From: an uncultured Anaerotignum sp.
Lineage (GTDB): Bacteria > Bacillota > Clostridia > Lachnospirales > Anaerotignaceae
DNA length: 5,619 bases
Direction: 5' to 3'
Assembly (NCBI GenBank): GCA_910578425.1
Contig: CAJTQX010000047.1
Coordinates: 13,059 to 18,677, forward strand
Shown here: in pieces, positions 1 to 5,541 of the stretch
How the letters are laid out: every line of letters starts with the position of its first letter
Position numbering within the stretch: the stretch's first letter is position 1
Notes under the pieces: model-generated
What the model was told of the DNA's origin: nothing
Seen by the model: the letters and a program-made list of their open reading frames with translations, nothing else
Database searches by the model: none
Made by a program: the position numbers and the translations under genes

Positions 1-160
1 CGGTCGCAGCCGCTCCTGTCTTTTCCTGCCGCTCCGCCTGGTTTCCCATCAGCCGCCTGAGCCGTTCCATCCGTTCCAGCATACGCAGCGCATCCTGCCC
101 CTGTTCCCCCATCATTTCAGAAAGCAGTTTATTTGCATCGCTGCCTGCTTTTTCCTCCAT
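1..160 (-). CDS. Small polar protein of unknown function, N-terminal part (runs off the window)
   Basis: The reverse strand from position 160 reads an open frame of 53 codons that leaves the window at its left edge, so the C-terminus is missing. The start is supported by a G-rich ribosome binding site (AGGGGTGG) a few bases upstream of the ATG. The peptide begins MEEKAGSDANKLLSEMMGEQ and continues with a Met/Leu/Arg/Glu-rich stretch (around residues 25-40) that looks like an amphipathic, possibly coiled-coil helix. There is no signal peptide or membrane segment. I do not recognise a family and assign no function. The terminator at 240-269 lies between it and the YjfB-type gene upstream, so it is probably transcribed separately, from somewhere within 161-239, where I see no convincing promoter. 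It is too short for a function call, but start codon, RBS and open frame agree that it is a real gene. Confidence 0.6.
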   Translation of the reverse strand, partial: MEEKAGSDANKLLSEMMGEQGQDALRMLERMERLRRLMGNQAERQEKTGAAAT

Positions 161-239
161 TTTACACCACCCCTTTTACCTTCCTACAAAAAAGATATGC
201 CCCGTCAGCCTAAAACAGACCTCTTTCCGCTTCCACACG

Positions 240-269
240 AAAAAAGGACAGGAACATCATTCCTGCCCT
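240..269 (-). terminator. Intrinsic terminator of the YjfB-type gene
   Basis: On the minus strand a 10-bp stem (AGGGCAGGAA paired with TTCCTGTCCT, one G-U pair) closes a 5-nt loop and runs directly into a T-tract (the A-run at 240-245 on the plus strand). It starts about 20 bases after the stop codon of the 57-residue gene at 288-461. Stem, loop, T-tract and position fit a Rho-independent terminator for that gene. Confidence 0.85.
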
Positions 270-287
270 TCTCTTCTTTCCGGAAAA

Positions 288-461
288 TCACGCGTAAGTA
301 TCAATATTGCCGCCAAGCGTTGCATTGGAAATCACCTGAACCAGCTGTTCCATCGCCATAGTCTGCTGATCCATTGTTTCCTTCATCATCGCGATGTCCA
401 CGCTCTGCTGCAGCTTTGCCGCGTGCATGTTCATACTCATCGCCGCAATCGAAGTAATCAT
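288..461 (-). CDS. yjfB: YjfB-family putative motility protein
   Basis: A complete 57-residue protein, MITSIAAMSMNMHAAKLQQS at the start and ending GGNIDTYA. It shows the pattern I associate with the YjfB_motility family: a short N-terminal I-A-A-M-S-M segment, A-x-LQQ-x-V, a K-x-x-M in a central Met/Gln-rich helix, and a C-terminal G-x-x-ID. Its length is typical of that family (about 55-65 residues). The start is fixed by a strong RBS (AAGGAAGGTG, about 7 nt before the ATG). The family is small, uncharacterised and linked to motility; the molecular role is unknown. There is no signal peptide. The gene looks monocistronic: a hairpin terminator follows it, and upstream is a GCCGATAT box typical of the flagellar sigma factor, which fits the motility label. 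The family call rests on recognised sequence pattern only, not on a search. Confidence 0.82.
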   Translation of the reverse strand: MITSIAAMSMNMHAAKLQQSVDIAMMKETMDQQTMAMEQLVQVISNATLGGNIDTYA

Positions 462-521
462 CCAGTATCACCTTCCTTAACTTCTGATTTTCCCATAGAA
501 AGCATCTGCTCTCTTTCTTTT

Positions 522-529
522 ATATCGGC
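522..529 (-). promoter_or_regulatory. Sigma-D/sigma-28-type -10 box upstream of the YjfB-type gene
   Basis: The minus strand reads GCCGATAT here, an exact match to the -10 element of flagellar sigma-D promoters (TAAA, about 15 nt, GCCGATAT in Bacillus subtilis). It lies about 60 nt upstream of the start codon at 461. The expected -35 TAAA is not present: the bases at that spacing (545-548) read TTTG, so the promoter is only half-consensus. The rest of the 462-662 gap between the two divergent genes is AT-rich. It holds a 7-bp inverted repeat (TTTTTCC and GGAAAAA around 551-571) without a clear terminator tail, and no other gene. Confidence 0.5.
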
Positions 530-662
530 AGATATTTTGTAAAGCAAAGGTTTTTTTCCCGCTTCGGAAAAATTTCATTCCAGCAGGAACGATTCCCCGA
601 AAAGCCTTCCCAAAAATCCCCCTCCCACATATTTTAATAAAGAAAGAAGGGAGATGCTTACC

Positions 663-878
663 ATGCCTTTGAAAACAAATCCGCTCTCCGGTGAAGCCCC
701 AGCGGGACGGGTCTATGCCGGACGGGGAATCTCCATCGCCATACTTGATACCGGAATTTCTCCTACAGAGGATTTTATATTGCCGGAAAACAGAATTGTT
801 GCTTTTCGGGATTTGGTTAATGGAAAACGCCGCCCCTATGACGATAATGGTCACGGGACCCATGTCACGTGTGCTTAA
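663..878 (+). pseudogene. Truncated subtilisin-like (S8) serine protease, N-terminal remnant
   Basis: A 71-residue frame with an unmistakable subtilase N-terminus. The catalytic Asp motif ILDTGI is present (Asp29), and after a typical spacing DDNGHGTHV carries the catalytic His (His64); the segment NRIVAFRDLVNGK between them also suits the family. I chose ATG 663 over the in-frame ATG 654 because the RBS AAGGGAG ends at 653, which gives 9 nt spacing to 663. There is no signal peptide, so the parent was probably an intracellular-type or leaderless subtilase. The frame ends with TAA three residues after HGTHV, in a segment (VTCA) where intact enzymes continue for 200 or more residues. The oxyanion-hole Asn region and the catalytic Ser motif (GTSMA) are absent from all frames of the window. 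It therefore cannot be an active protease; it is most likely the left end of a gene cut by deletion or rearrangement. Confidence 0.85.
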
Positions 879-1071
879 CAAAACTTTCTGCCCGGCCTTG
901 CTCTACTGTTTCGTAACAAAACGTCATAGTCCAGGCGGCAGGCAGATATTTCCCATCCATACAGAAAAAGGTGCGGACACCCATCCGCACCTTTCTCCAA
1001 GGTTAGCTTTCAAACAATTAAGACATATGCATTTTTAGGTGGGTACGGGTTTTCACCGCCCCATAGCTGAA
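879..1071. other. Intergenic region between the protease remnant and the SLH gene
   Basis: No coding sequence is supported here. Frames continuing the subtilase remnant show no protease homology. The only clear element is the terminator hairpin at 965-994. If the protease gene was cut by a deletion, the junction should lie near 868-880, where subtilase-like sequence ends abruptly. I see no insertion sequence ends or target-site duplication. Confidence 0.6.
965..994 (-). terminator. Terminator of the SLH surface-protein gene, probably bidirectional
   Basis: An 11-bp perfect inverted repeat (AAAGGTGCGGA and TCCGCACCTTT) with a 6-nt loop. On the minus strand the stem runs into five Ts, and the site is about 80 nt beyond the stop codon of the gene at 1072-5172, so it is best read as that gene's terminator. 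On the plus strand the tail is TTTCT, so it could also stop transcripts from the truncated protease. The base of the stem is GC-rich and the arms are perfect. Confidence 0.85.
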
Positions 1072-4000
1072 TTATTTATTCAGATAATTATAAAGCATCT
1101 GCGCGACTTCCGCACGGGTAGCCAGACCCTGAGGGTCAAGCATACCGCCGCCCTTGCCGCTCATCACGCCATTGCTGGTTGCCCAGACAAGCCCGTTCTG
1201 CGCATAACCGCTTACTTTGCCCGCGTCAGCGAAGCCGTCCAGGCTGCCGCCTGCCGCAGGGGAGCCAGCATAACGGTAAAGCATAACCGCCAGCTGTTCG
1301 CGCGTGATATTGTCATTCGGGCCGAACTTGCCGCTGCCAAGACCGCTGACAACGCCGTTTTCAGCCGCCCATGCAATCGCGTTCGTGTACCACATGCCTT
1401 CTGCTACATCGTTGAAGTCAGAAGCTCCTGCTGCAGCGGGCCGTCCTGCCAGATTATAAAGGATCTGCGCCAGCATGGCCCTCGAAAGGTTGGCATTTGG
1501 AGAGAATGTGTTTTCGCCAACGCCGCTCATCAGGCTGTTAGTGATGGCATAATCCACTGCCTTGTGATACCACAGGCTTGTATTCACATCGGTGAACTTA
1601 TGCGCAGGGCAGCTGCTGCCGCCATCGCAGTCCGCCGCAACAGGCGTTTCATTAACAGGCTCAACGGGTTCCGGAGCCTTGTAAGCAATCAGATATTTGG
1701 AGAAATGGTCTGTCGTAAAGCTGATATAGCCGCCGGAGCAGTTTGTCCGCATTTCTTCAACAGAACCGTCGTTCGCCACATAGATAACTACAAAGTTTGC
1801 CGCTTCTTTGCCGGAAGGAACCGCAAAAGGAATCTTTACCGAAACCTTGCCGCCCTTGAAATCAACAATCACCTTGCCGCCGTTCAGCGTCAGGTCAAAA
1901 TAACCATGAATATCCATATCCTTCACAGCGTCCTTCTGGCTGCTGTTCAGGCCGTTTGCACTGCTCTTTTCCAGCTTCAGTTCAATCGTGCTGCCGCTTG
2001 CCTGGTCTGCGATTGCCTCCAGAGCGTCCGCGTCAAATTCCACTGTACCGGAATCCAGCTTGATTGCCAGACCGTCTACGTCATTGTCTCCGTCAGCCGC
2101 CGCTTTCGCGATGTCCTCCAGAGCCGCTGCCGGAAGCTTTACAGTGTCAATGTCTTTTTTCAGTGCAGTCAGGTCGATTTCCACAACGCCCGTATCCACA
2201 TCGCCGTCCAGAACCTTGTCCAGACCGTCAATCTTATCAATCGCAGCCGTAGAGCCGGAAACCTTCGCGCTTACTTCTACGCTCTTGTCATCGCCGGAAA
2301 CGGGTACTGTTACGGAAGAAGAACCGCCGCCGCCACCGCCGCCGGAGCCGCCAGAGGAGGAACCGCCGCTGGAAGGCTTCGTTACCGCGCCAACTGCGAC
2401 CGCAACCATTTTAACAAGCGGAGTTTCTGCCGTACTGTCAGTAATCTTCACCGTCAGTGTTGCGTCCGCCTGTGCTGTTGCAGGGCGTGTGCCGCTGATT
2501 GTAACAGTATCTCCATCAATGGAAACATTCAGCCATTCAGGACCGTTTACCTTTTCCACTGTATACTCAGGTGTACCGCCGCTTACCTGGAATGTAGCGG
2601 AAGCCGCTGTGTTCACGTTGCCGGACGCAATGCTCACGCTGGAAGGCGTGATTGTCAGCTCTTCGCCGGGAGCCGGTGTGTCCGCAGCTTCAACTGTCAG
2701 TGTGCCGTTTACTGTCTTAATTTCATACTTCGCACCGTCTTTTGCCGTTGCGCCAACAATTCTTACTTCGTAAGCTCCAGCTTCTGTCGGAACATCCGTT
2801 CCTTTAGAAACTTCATCAAGATAATATGTCAGCGTGCCGCCGGTATATAATGTTTCATCCGCAGGCTCCGCTTTGATTGTAAACGGTGTTGTAAGTGCGC
2901 CGCCAGCCTTTATGGTCTGCGTTGCAGGATCAACGCTCAATGTAATGACAGCTTTTTCTACTGTCAGGATATAGCTTGCCTCCGCCGCATTGTGGTTGCC
3001 TGCTTCTTCGCCAGTAACAACATCTGTTTTAACCGTAATCGTTGTTGTGCCAACACCCACAATCGTAACTGCGCCCTCTGTTACCGTTGCAACGGTTTCA
3101 TCACTGCTTTCCCATTCAATGGTAAGCTGCTCGTCTGTCAAATCACCTTTTTCAACTGTCAGTTTGTTTTCCACTGTGCCGCCAAAAGGAACTGTCACAG
3201 CGTTTTCCGCAAAAGTGAATACGGGAGTCGGCAGCTTCTCATCAATGATAATGATATCGAAATCTGTCGCATCGACTGCCGTATACTCCGCAGTCTGGTC
3301 GTTATTTACATCAACCTCACTGATTGCGTACGCCAGCGTCACAATGCCTGCAACTACAGTATCCGCCGCCGTCAGCTTACCGTCTGTAATTGTAACACCA
3401 TCAGCATTTTTTGTAAAAGTAACCGCCTTTTCCGGCTCTGTTTCCGGCAGAACCGCTCCGGCTTTCTTCAACAGCGCAATCAGATCCAGCTCTGTTGTAC
3501 CATCATTTTTCACACTACCGCCGTTTACTGCGCCAATCTTCTGCGCGATTGCTGTAATCGTATAGCCGACCGTTCCGGGTGCGCCATCATTTTTTACCGT
3601 ATAATTCTTTGCAGCCGCACCGGAAATGGCGAATTTTGCATTTGCATCAAAAGTAACGTTACCTGTTCCCGCATATGCGCTTGCAATCATGCCTTTCAGT
3701 GCAGAAACCGTTACCGCATCGCCGCTGACTATATCCGTAGTTGTACCGGTTACTTCAACTTCGCGGTTTGTTGTTTTCGTCGGATCAAAAGGCACGTTAA
3801 CCGCATTTGCCGTAATTGTCAGTTCCTTTGCTGTAATCGCCACGTCTGCCGTAACAGGCTCGCCTTCATAATCGGAATCAGCGGGCAGGGATGCCGCTAC
3901 CGTGTATTCGCCAACATCCTTCGGAGCCGCCTGCAAAGCCGCGCCGCCCTTTACAGACCAAGTGATAACCGGGTTCGCATCGTTTATTTCACTGTTGTCG

Positions 4001-5172
4001 TCTGCATTTGTAACTTTTACAGTCGGATTTGTCAACGCATTGCCGTTGTATTCCTGTTCTGCCGTCGGATCAGGGGCAAACGCCAATGTTACGGCCGTTT
4101 TCTCCGCAGGCGTATCATCCTCGATTGCTGGGAATGTTGCCGTAAATGTCACTGTATTTTGTGCCGCATCCGCCGAAACAGTAATGTCTGAAACTTCTGC
4201 TCCATCAACTGTGACTGCCGCATCCTGAACAAATTTTTTATCCGCATTTGCCGTCAGCACAACAGTTGCTTTATAGGCTTTGCCCGCCTCGAATGCCGCG
4301 TCAGCACCAAGTTCATCGCCGTCAGCAACTGCCCATGCGATGCTTGTAACGACGCATTCTTTCTCCATGCCGTCCTGAAGTTTAACATCAGCAACTTTTG
4401 CAGGTGTACCGTCCTTCGCGGGAACCTCAATGGTAACTGCAAATTTCTTCAGAATTTCAGTAGGTCCATCCGGATTTTCTGTTTCATCCTTCGTAACAGC
4501 AAAATGTACCGCTTTCTCCGCTTTTACTGTTTCATAATTATCGGCATCATTCGGCGTAAACTGCCAGTACAAATCTACACCATTCTCCACATCGCTCTCT
4601 GCAAATGTCGCATCTTTCGCAACCGCAGTCTTGCAGTCTGCATCTGTGAACCATGCCAAAGTTCCTTCTACCTTTGCGTCAGCTGTTCCAGTTGCTTCTG
4701 CCTCTCCGCCTGTCGGATAAGCATCGCCAACTTTGACATCTGTTGTTACAGTAGGCGTATATGCCGGGGTTGCCTTTTCAACAGTGATGGTCGCTTCTGC
4801 TGTCTTAACAGCGTCAGCTTCTCCAGCCTTAGCTGTCACTGTATAATTGCCAACAGTAAATTTACTTGTGTCGATTATGACTTCTGCAGCTTCTGCCCCA
4901 ACCACAACAGCATCAGGATCTTTCCAGTCGTTCGGCAGTTTTCCGCTCTCTGTCGTAACCTCCACGCTGACGTTGGCTTTGCTTTCATCATTTCCTTCCA
5001 CAACAGCCACGTTAAACGTAACGTTCTCCGTACCATATGGAATTGTTGCCGTAGTCTCGCCGCCATCTTTTACTGTAATGCTTAAATCCCCGGCTGTTGC
5101 CCATGCCGTTGCAGGCACTAATGTCAGCACCATGGACGCCGCCAGAAGCACTGACAAAAATTTCCTTCTCAT
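1072..5172 (-). CDS. Secreted multi-domain surface protein with Ig-like stalk and three C-terminal SLH domains
   Basis: A 1366-residue exported protein. Residues 1-27 form a Sec signal peptide (MRRKF, hydrophobic LLAASMVLTLV, likely cleavage after AWA or ATA). Residues 28-930 are a chain of beta-sandwich domains, 931-953 a Gly/Ser linker, 954-1165 a pre-SLH module, 1182-1188 a CxxxxxC pair followed by Pro, and 1193-1366 three SLH domains. SLH domains generally bind pyruvylated secondary cell-wall polymer, so the protein is probably held non-covalently on the wall. There is no LPXTG sorting signal, transmembrane anchor or recognised enzymatic domain, so it is an S-layer-associated or adhesin-like protein of unknown ligand. 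It is acidic and very rich in Ala, Thr, Val, Asp and Gly. The start at 5172 is set by the signal peptide and an AGGAGGAG box 9 nt upstream. It appears monocistronic, with a terminator at 965-994 and a long structured leader upstream. The architecture is sure; the biological role is not. Confidence 0.95.
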   Translation of the reverse strand: MRRKFLSVLLAASMVLTLVPATAWATAGDLSITVKDGGETTATIPYGTENVTFNVAVVEGNDESKANVSVEVTTESGKLPNDWKDPDAVVVGAEAAEVIIDTSKFTVGNYTVTAKAGEADAVKTAEATITVEKATPAYTPTVTTDVKVGDAYPTGGEAEATGTADAKVEGTLAWFTDADCKTAVAKDATFAESDVENGVDLYWQFTPNDADNYETVKAEKAVHFAVTKDETENPDGPTEILKKFAVTIEVPAKDGTPAKVADVKLQDGMEKECVVTSIAWAVADGDELGADAAFEAGKAYKATVVLTANADKKFVQDAAVTVDGAEVSDITVSADAAQNTVTFTATFPAIEDDTPAEKTAVTLAFAPDPTAEQEYNGNALTNPTVKVTNADDNSEINDANPVITWSVKGGAALQAAPKDVGEYTVAASLPADSDYEGEPVTADVAITAKELTITANAVNVPFDPTKTTNREVEVTGTTTDIVSGDAVTVSALKGMIASAYAGTGNVTFDANAKFAISGAAAKNYTVKNDGAPGTVGYTITAIAQKIGAVNGGSVKNDGTTELDLIALLKKAGAVLPETEPEKAVTFTKNADGVTITDGKLTAADTVVAGIVTLAYAISEVDVNNDQTAEYTAVDATDFDIIIIDEKLPTPVFTFAENAVTVPFGGTVENKLTVEKGDLTDEQLTIEWESSDETVATVTEGAVTIVGVGTTTITVKTDVVTGEEAGNHNAAEASYILTVEKAVITLSVDPATQTIKAGGALTTPFTIKAEPADETLYTGGTLTYYLDEVSKGTDVPTEAGAYEVRIVGATAKDGAKYEIKTVNGTLTVEAADTPAPGEELTITPSSVSIASGNVNTAASATFQVSGGTPEYTVEKVNGPEWLNVSIDGDTVTISGTRPATAQADATLTVKITDSTAETPLVKMVAVAVGAVTKPSSGGSSSGGSGGGGGGGSSSVTVPVSGDDKSVEVSAKVSGSTAAIDKIDGLDKVLDGDVDTGVVEIDLTALKKDIDTVKLPAAALEDIAKAAADGDNDVDGLAIKLDSGTVEFDADALEAIADQASGSTIELKLEKSSANGLNSSQKDAVKDMDIHGYFDLTLNGGKVIVDFKGGKVSVKIPFAVPSGKEAANFVVIYVANDGSVEEMRTNCSGGYISFTTDHFSKYLIAYKAPEPVEPVNETPVAADCDGGSSCPAHKFTDVNTSLWYHKAVDYAITNSLMSGVGENTFSPNANLSRAMLAQILYNLAGRPAAAGASDFNDVAEGMWYTNAIAWAAENGVVSGLGSGKFGPNDNITREQLAVMLYRYAGSPAAGGSLDGFADAGKVSGYAQNGLVWATSNGVMSGKGGGMLDPQGLATRAEVAQMLYNYLNK
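1075..1596 (-). other. Three SLH domains (cell-wall anchoring region)
   Basis: Residues 1193-1366 hold three consecutive SLH repeats. The first (about 1193-1244) begins FTDVNTSLWYHKAVDYAI and has SRAMLAQILY. The second (about 1253-1304) begins FNDVAEGMWYTNAIAWAA and has TREQLAVMLYRYAG. The third (about 1314-1366) begins FADAGKVSGYAQ and has TRAEVAQMLYNYL. Each has the F-x-D start, the central GV-x-SG turn or a close variant (LMSG in the first) and the (T/S)R-x-x helix typical of the family. Only the third keeps the canonical TRAE tetrad; the others read SRAM and TREQ, so ligand affinity may differ between repeats. The third lacks the usual W-Y pair of its first helix. Just upstream, Cys1182 and Cys1188 in DCDGGSSCPAHKF match a motif often found before SLH triplets in clostridial surface proteins. 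Confidence 0.93.
1678..2313 (-). other. Pre-SLH module of the surface protein (residues about 954-1165)
   Basis: Between the Gly/Ser linker and the SLH domains lies a distinct segment of about 210 residues. Its first half is acidic, with repeated Leu/Ile-Asp helices (KIDGLDKVLDGDVDTGVVEI, then AAALEDIAKAAADG and ADALEAIADQASG). Its second half is beta-rich and ends VSVKIPFAVPSG, a YVANDGSVEEM strand pair and TTDHFSKYLIAYK. That closing pattern (small beta domain, then T-x-HFS-x-Y before a linker) is, from my recollection of clostridial SLH proteins, a recurring module next to SLH triplets. Its function is not known to me. It may position the stalk or contact the S-layer. Domain borders are approximate. 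Confidence 0.6.
2314..2382 (-). repeat. Gly/Ser linker encoded by a GCC/GGC-rich low-complexity tract
   Basis: Residues 931-953 read K-P followed by only Ser and Gly, including a run of seven consecutive Gly. On the plus strand this is a near-triplet CCG/CCA/GCC tract (about 2321-2346). It separates the Ig-like stalk from the pre-SLH module and should be flexible and exposed. Triplet tracts like this can change length by slippage in whole codons, which would alter the linker length without a frameshift. Confidence 0.85.
2383..5091 (-). other. Ig-like beta-domain stalk of the surface protein (residues 28-930)
   Basis: About nine consecutive beta domains, with approximate borders. They are: 28-133, an Ig-like fold ending ATITVEK; 134-228, an MBG-like domain with the LYWQFTPNDADNYETV signature; 240-350, a domain with the KAYKATVVLTANADKKF pattern; 360-448, an MBG-like domain (VGEYTVAASLPADSDYEG); 449-542, a YDG-like domain (DIVSGDAVTV and GAAAKNYTV); 543-646, unassigned; 647-740, a BIG2-type domain (WESSDETVATVTEGAVTIVG); 741-830, MBG-like (TEAGAYEVRI); and 837-928, a putative-Ig/cadherin-like domain with WLNVSIDGDTVTISGTRP. 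Such arrays in clostridial surface proteins act as spacers or binding stalks. The order of different domain types, rather than tandem copies of one, suggests assembly by shuffling instead of recent duplication. Assignments come from recognised patterns and are family-level only. Confidence 0.65.
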
Positions 5173-5181
5173 ATTCGTTCA

Positions 5182-5189
5182 CTCCTCCT
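5182..5189 (-). promoter_or_regulatory. Strong ribosome binding site of the SLH gene
   Basis: The minus strand reads AGGAGGAG, 9 nt before the ATG at 5172, close to a perfect anti-Shine-Dalgarno match. It fixes the start in front of the signal peptide. A small hairpin (TTCTG and CAGAA, 5205-5218) lies 15 nt further upstream and leaves the site itself single-stranded. Confidence 0.9.
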
Positions 5190-5202
5190 GTCCTTTTTTT
5201 GC

Positions 5203-5430
5203 CATTCTGAAACCAGAAATCCCGGGGGTGAACGACTGAAATCCCTCCGCCACGCCCGCATTGATTTTCGGGGGAGTGTCACGCCTCTCGGGCTTCCCCT
5301 CCCTTTCGCCGGAACCGGCAGACTACAAAATACCATGTCCCTCACCCCCTCTCTTGCAGCGTTTCGCCATCATTTTCTGTTTTTTCAGCACCATTTTTCT
5401 TTTTCCGCGCCTAAATTTCCGCAAAACAGT
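5203..5430 (-). ncRNA. Candidate structured 5' leader RNA of the SLH gene, class unknown
   Basis: This stretch has no supported gene and is GC-rich and G-tract-rich on the transcribed (minus) strand, unlike the AT-rich DNA to its right. Read as RNA it offers several helices. GCUGCAA (5360-5354) can pair with UUGUAGU (5328-5322) to form a hairpin with a large loop. GGGGGUGAG in that loop (5349-5341) can pair with UUCACCCCC (5232-5224), giving a 9-bp long-range helix and hence a pseudoknot. Inside the enclosed region are a GCCGG/CCGGC hairpin (5308-5319), a GGGAG/CUCCC stem (5303-5299 with 5276-5272) and a GCC/GGC hairpin (5283-5293). The downstream strand of the long-range helix ends about 35 nt before the RBS, so folding could affect translation. 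I compared it by eye with c-di-GMP-I and -II, TPP, cobalamin, glycine, fluoride, ZTP and guanidine-I riboswitch cores and saw no match. No ligand is proposed. Confidence 0.4.
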
Positions 5431-5435
5431 TTACC

Positions 5436-5466
5436 ATTTTAGTCAAAAAGTGTACTTTTTAGTCAG
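5436..5466 (-). promoter_or_regulatory. Operator-like palindrome with phased direct repeats in the likely promoter region of the SLH gene
   Basis: At 5445-5460 is AAAAAGTGTACTTTTT: 7-bp arms AAAAAGT and ACTTTTT around a GT centre. It is flanked by two copies of TTTTAGTCA (5437-5445 and 5457-5465) exactly 20 bp apart, about two helical turns. On the minus strand a weak sigma-A-like promoter can be drawn: -35 CTGACT (5466-5461), a 19-nt spacer holding the whole palindrome, and -10 TAAAAT (5441-5436). That would start the transcript near 5429, just before the structured leader. An alternative -10, GATAAT (5474-5469), lacks a good -35. The palindrome is well supported; its role as an operator and the promoter assignment are inference. 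Confidence 0.4.
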
Positions 5467-5541
5467 GTATTATCGAATGAAAAAAGTTTCATAAAAGTAT
5501 TGTAAAACTGCATATTTCATGTTATTCTTATCATAATAAAC

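Noticed and set aside
477..881. A 134-codon minus-strand frame over the subtilase remnant
   Set aside because: It is in codon-opposed register to the clear DTGI/HGTHV frame, has no RBS, and runs across the divergent promoter region.
691..1038. A 115-codon plus-strand frame that could have been a frameshifted continuation of the subtilase
   Set aside because: Beyond 878 it shows no subtilase motif (no oxyanion Asn region, no GTSMA) and it crosses the terminator at 965-994, so it does not rescue the protease.
1988..2773. A 261-codon plus-strand frame rich in Ser, Thr and Pro, including a poly-Pro run
   Set aside because: It is a shadow of the Gly/Ser linker and Ig-like domains of the real gene in another register; its low-complexity composition comes from the opposite strand.
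1039..2850. A 603-codon plus-strand open frame antisense to the SLH gene (and similar long frames at 2992-4191 and 4504-5085)
   Set aside because: All lie in codon-on-codon register opposite the SLH gene, where stops arise only from sense TTA, CTA or TCA codons, which are rare in this gene. The predicted proteins are Cys/Arg-rich because they mirror Ala (GCN) codons. No RBS, signal or domain is visible.
1072..5172. CRISPR array or tandem DNA repeats inside the large gene
   Set aside because: Repetition is at the level of protein folds only; no regularly spaced identical DNA units were seen.
5203..5430. A cyclic-di-GMP riboswitch, often seen before clostridial surface-protein genes
   Set aside because: The conserved GACGCAAAGC-type core and tetraloop receptor of c-di-GMP-I, and the core of c-di-GMP-II, are not present on the transcribed strand.
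5261..5494. A 77-codon plus-strand frame in the leader region
   Set aside because: No RBS in front of it, no recognisable protein pattern, and it covers the structured leader on the opposite strand.
5500..5528. A plus-strand promoter-like pair TTGTAA, 17 nt, TATTCT
   Set aside because: Only four of six bases match in each box, the region is AT-rich, and a transcript would meet the 50-bp hairpin almost at once. Kept only as a remote possibility of an attenuated transcript to the right.
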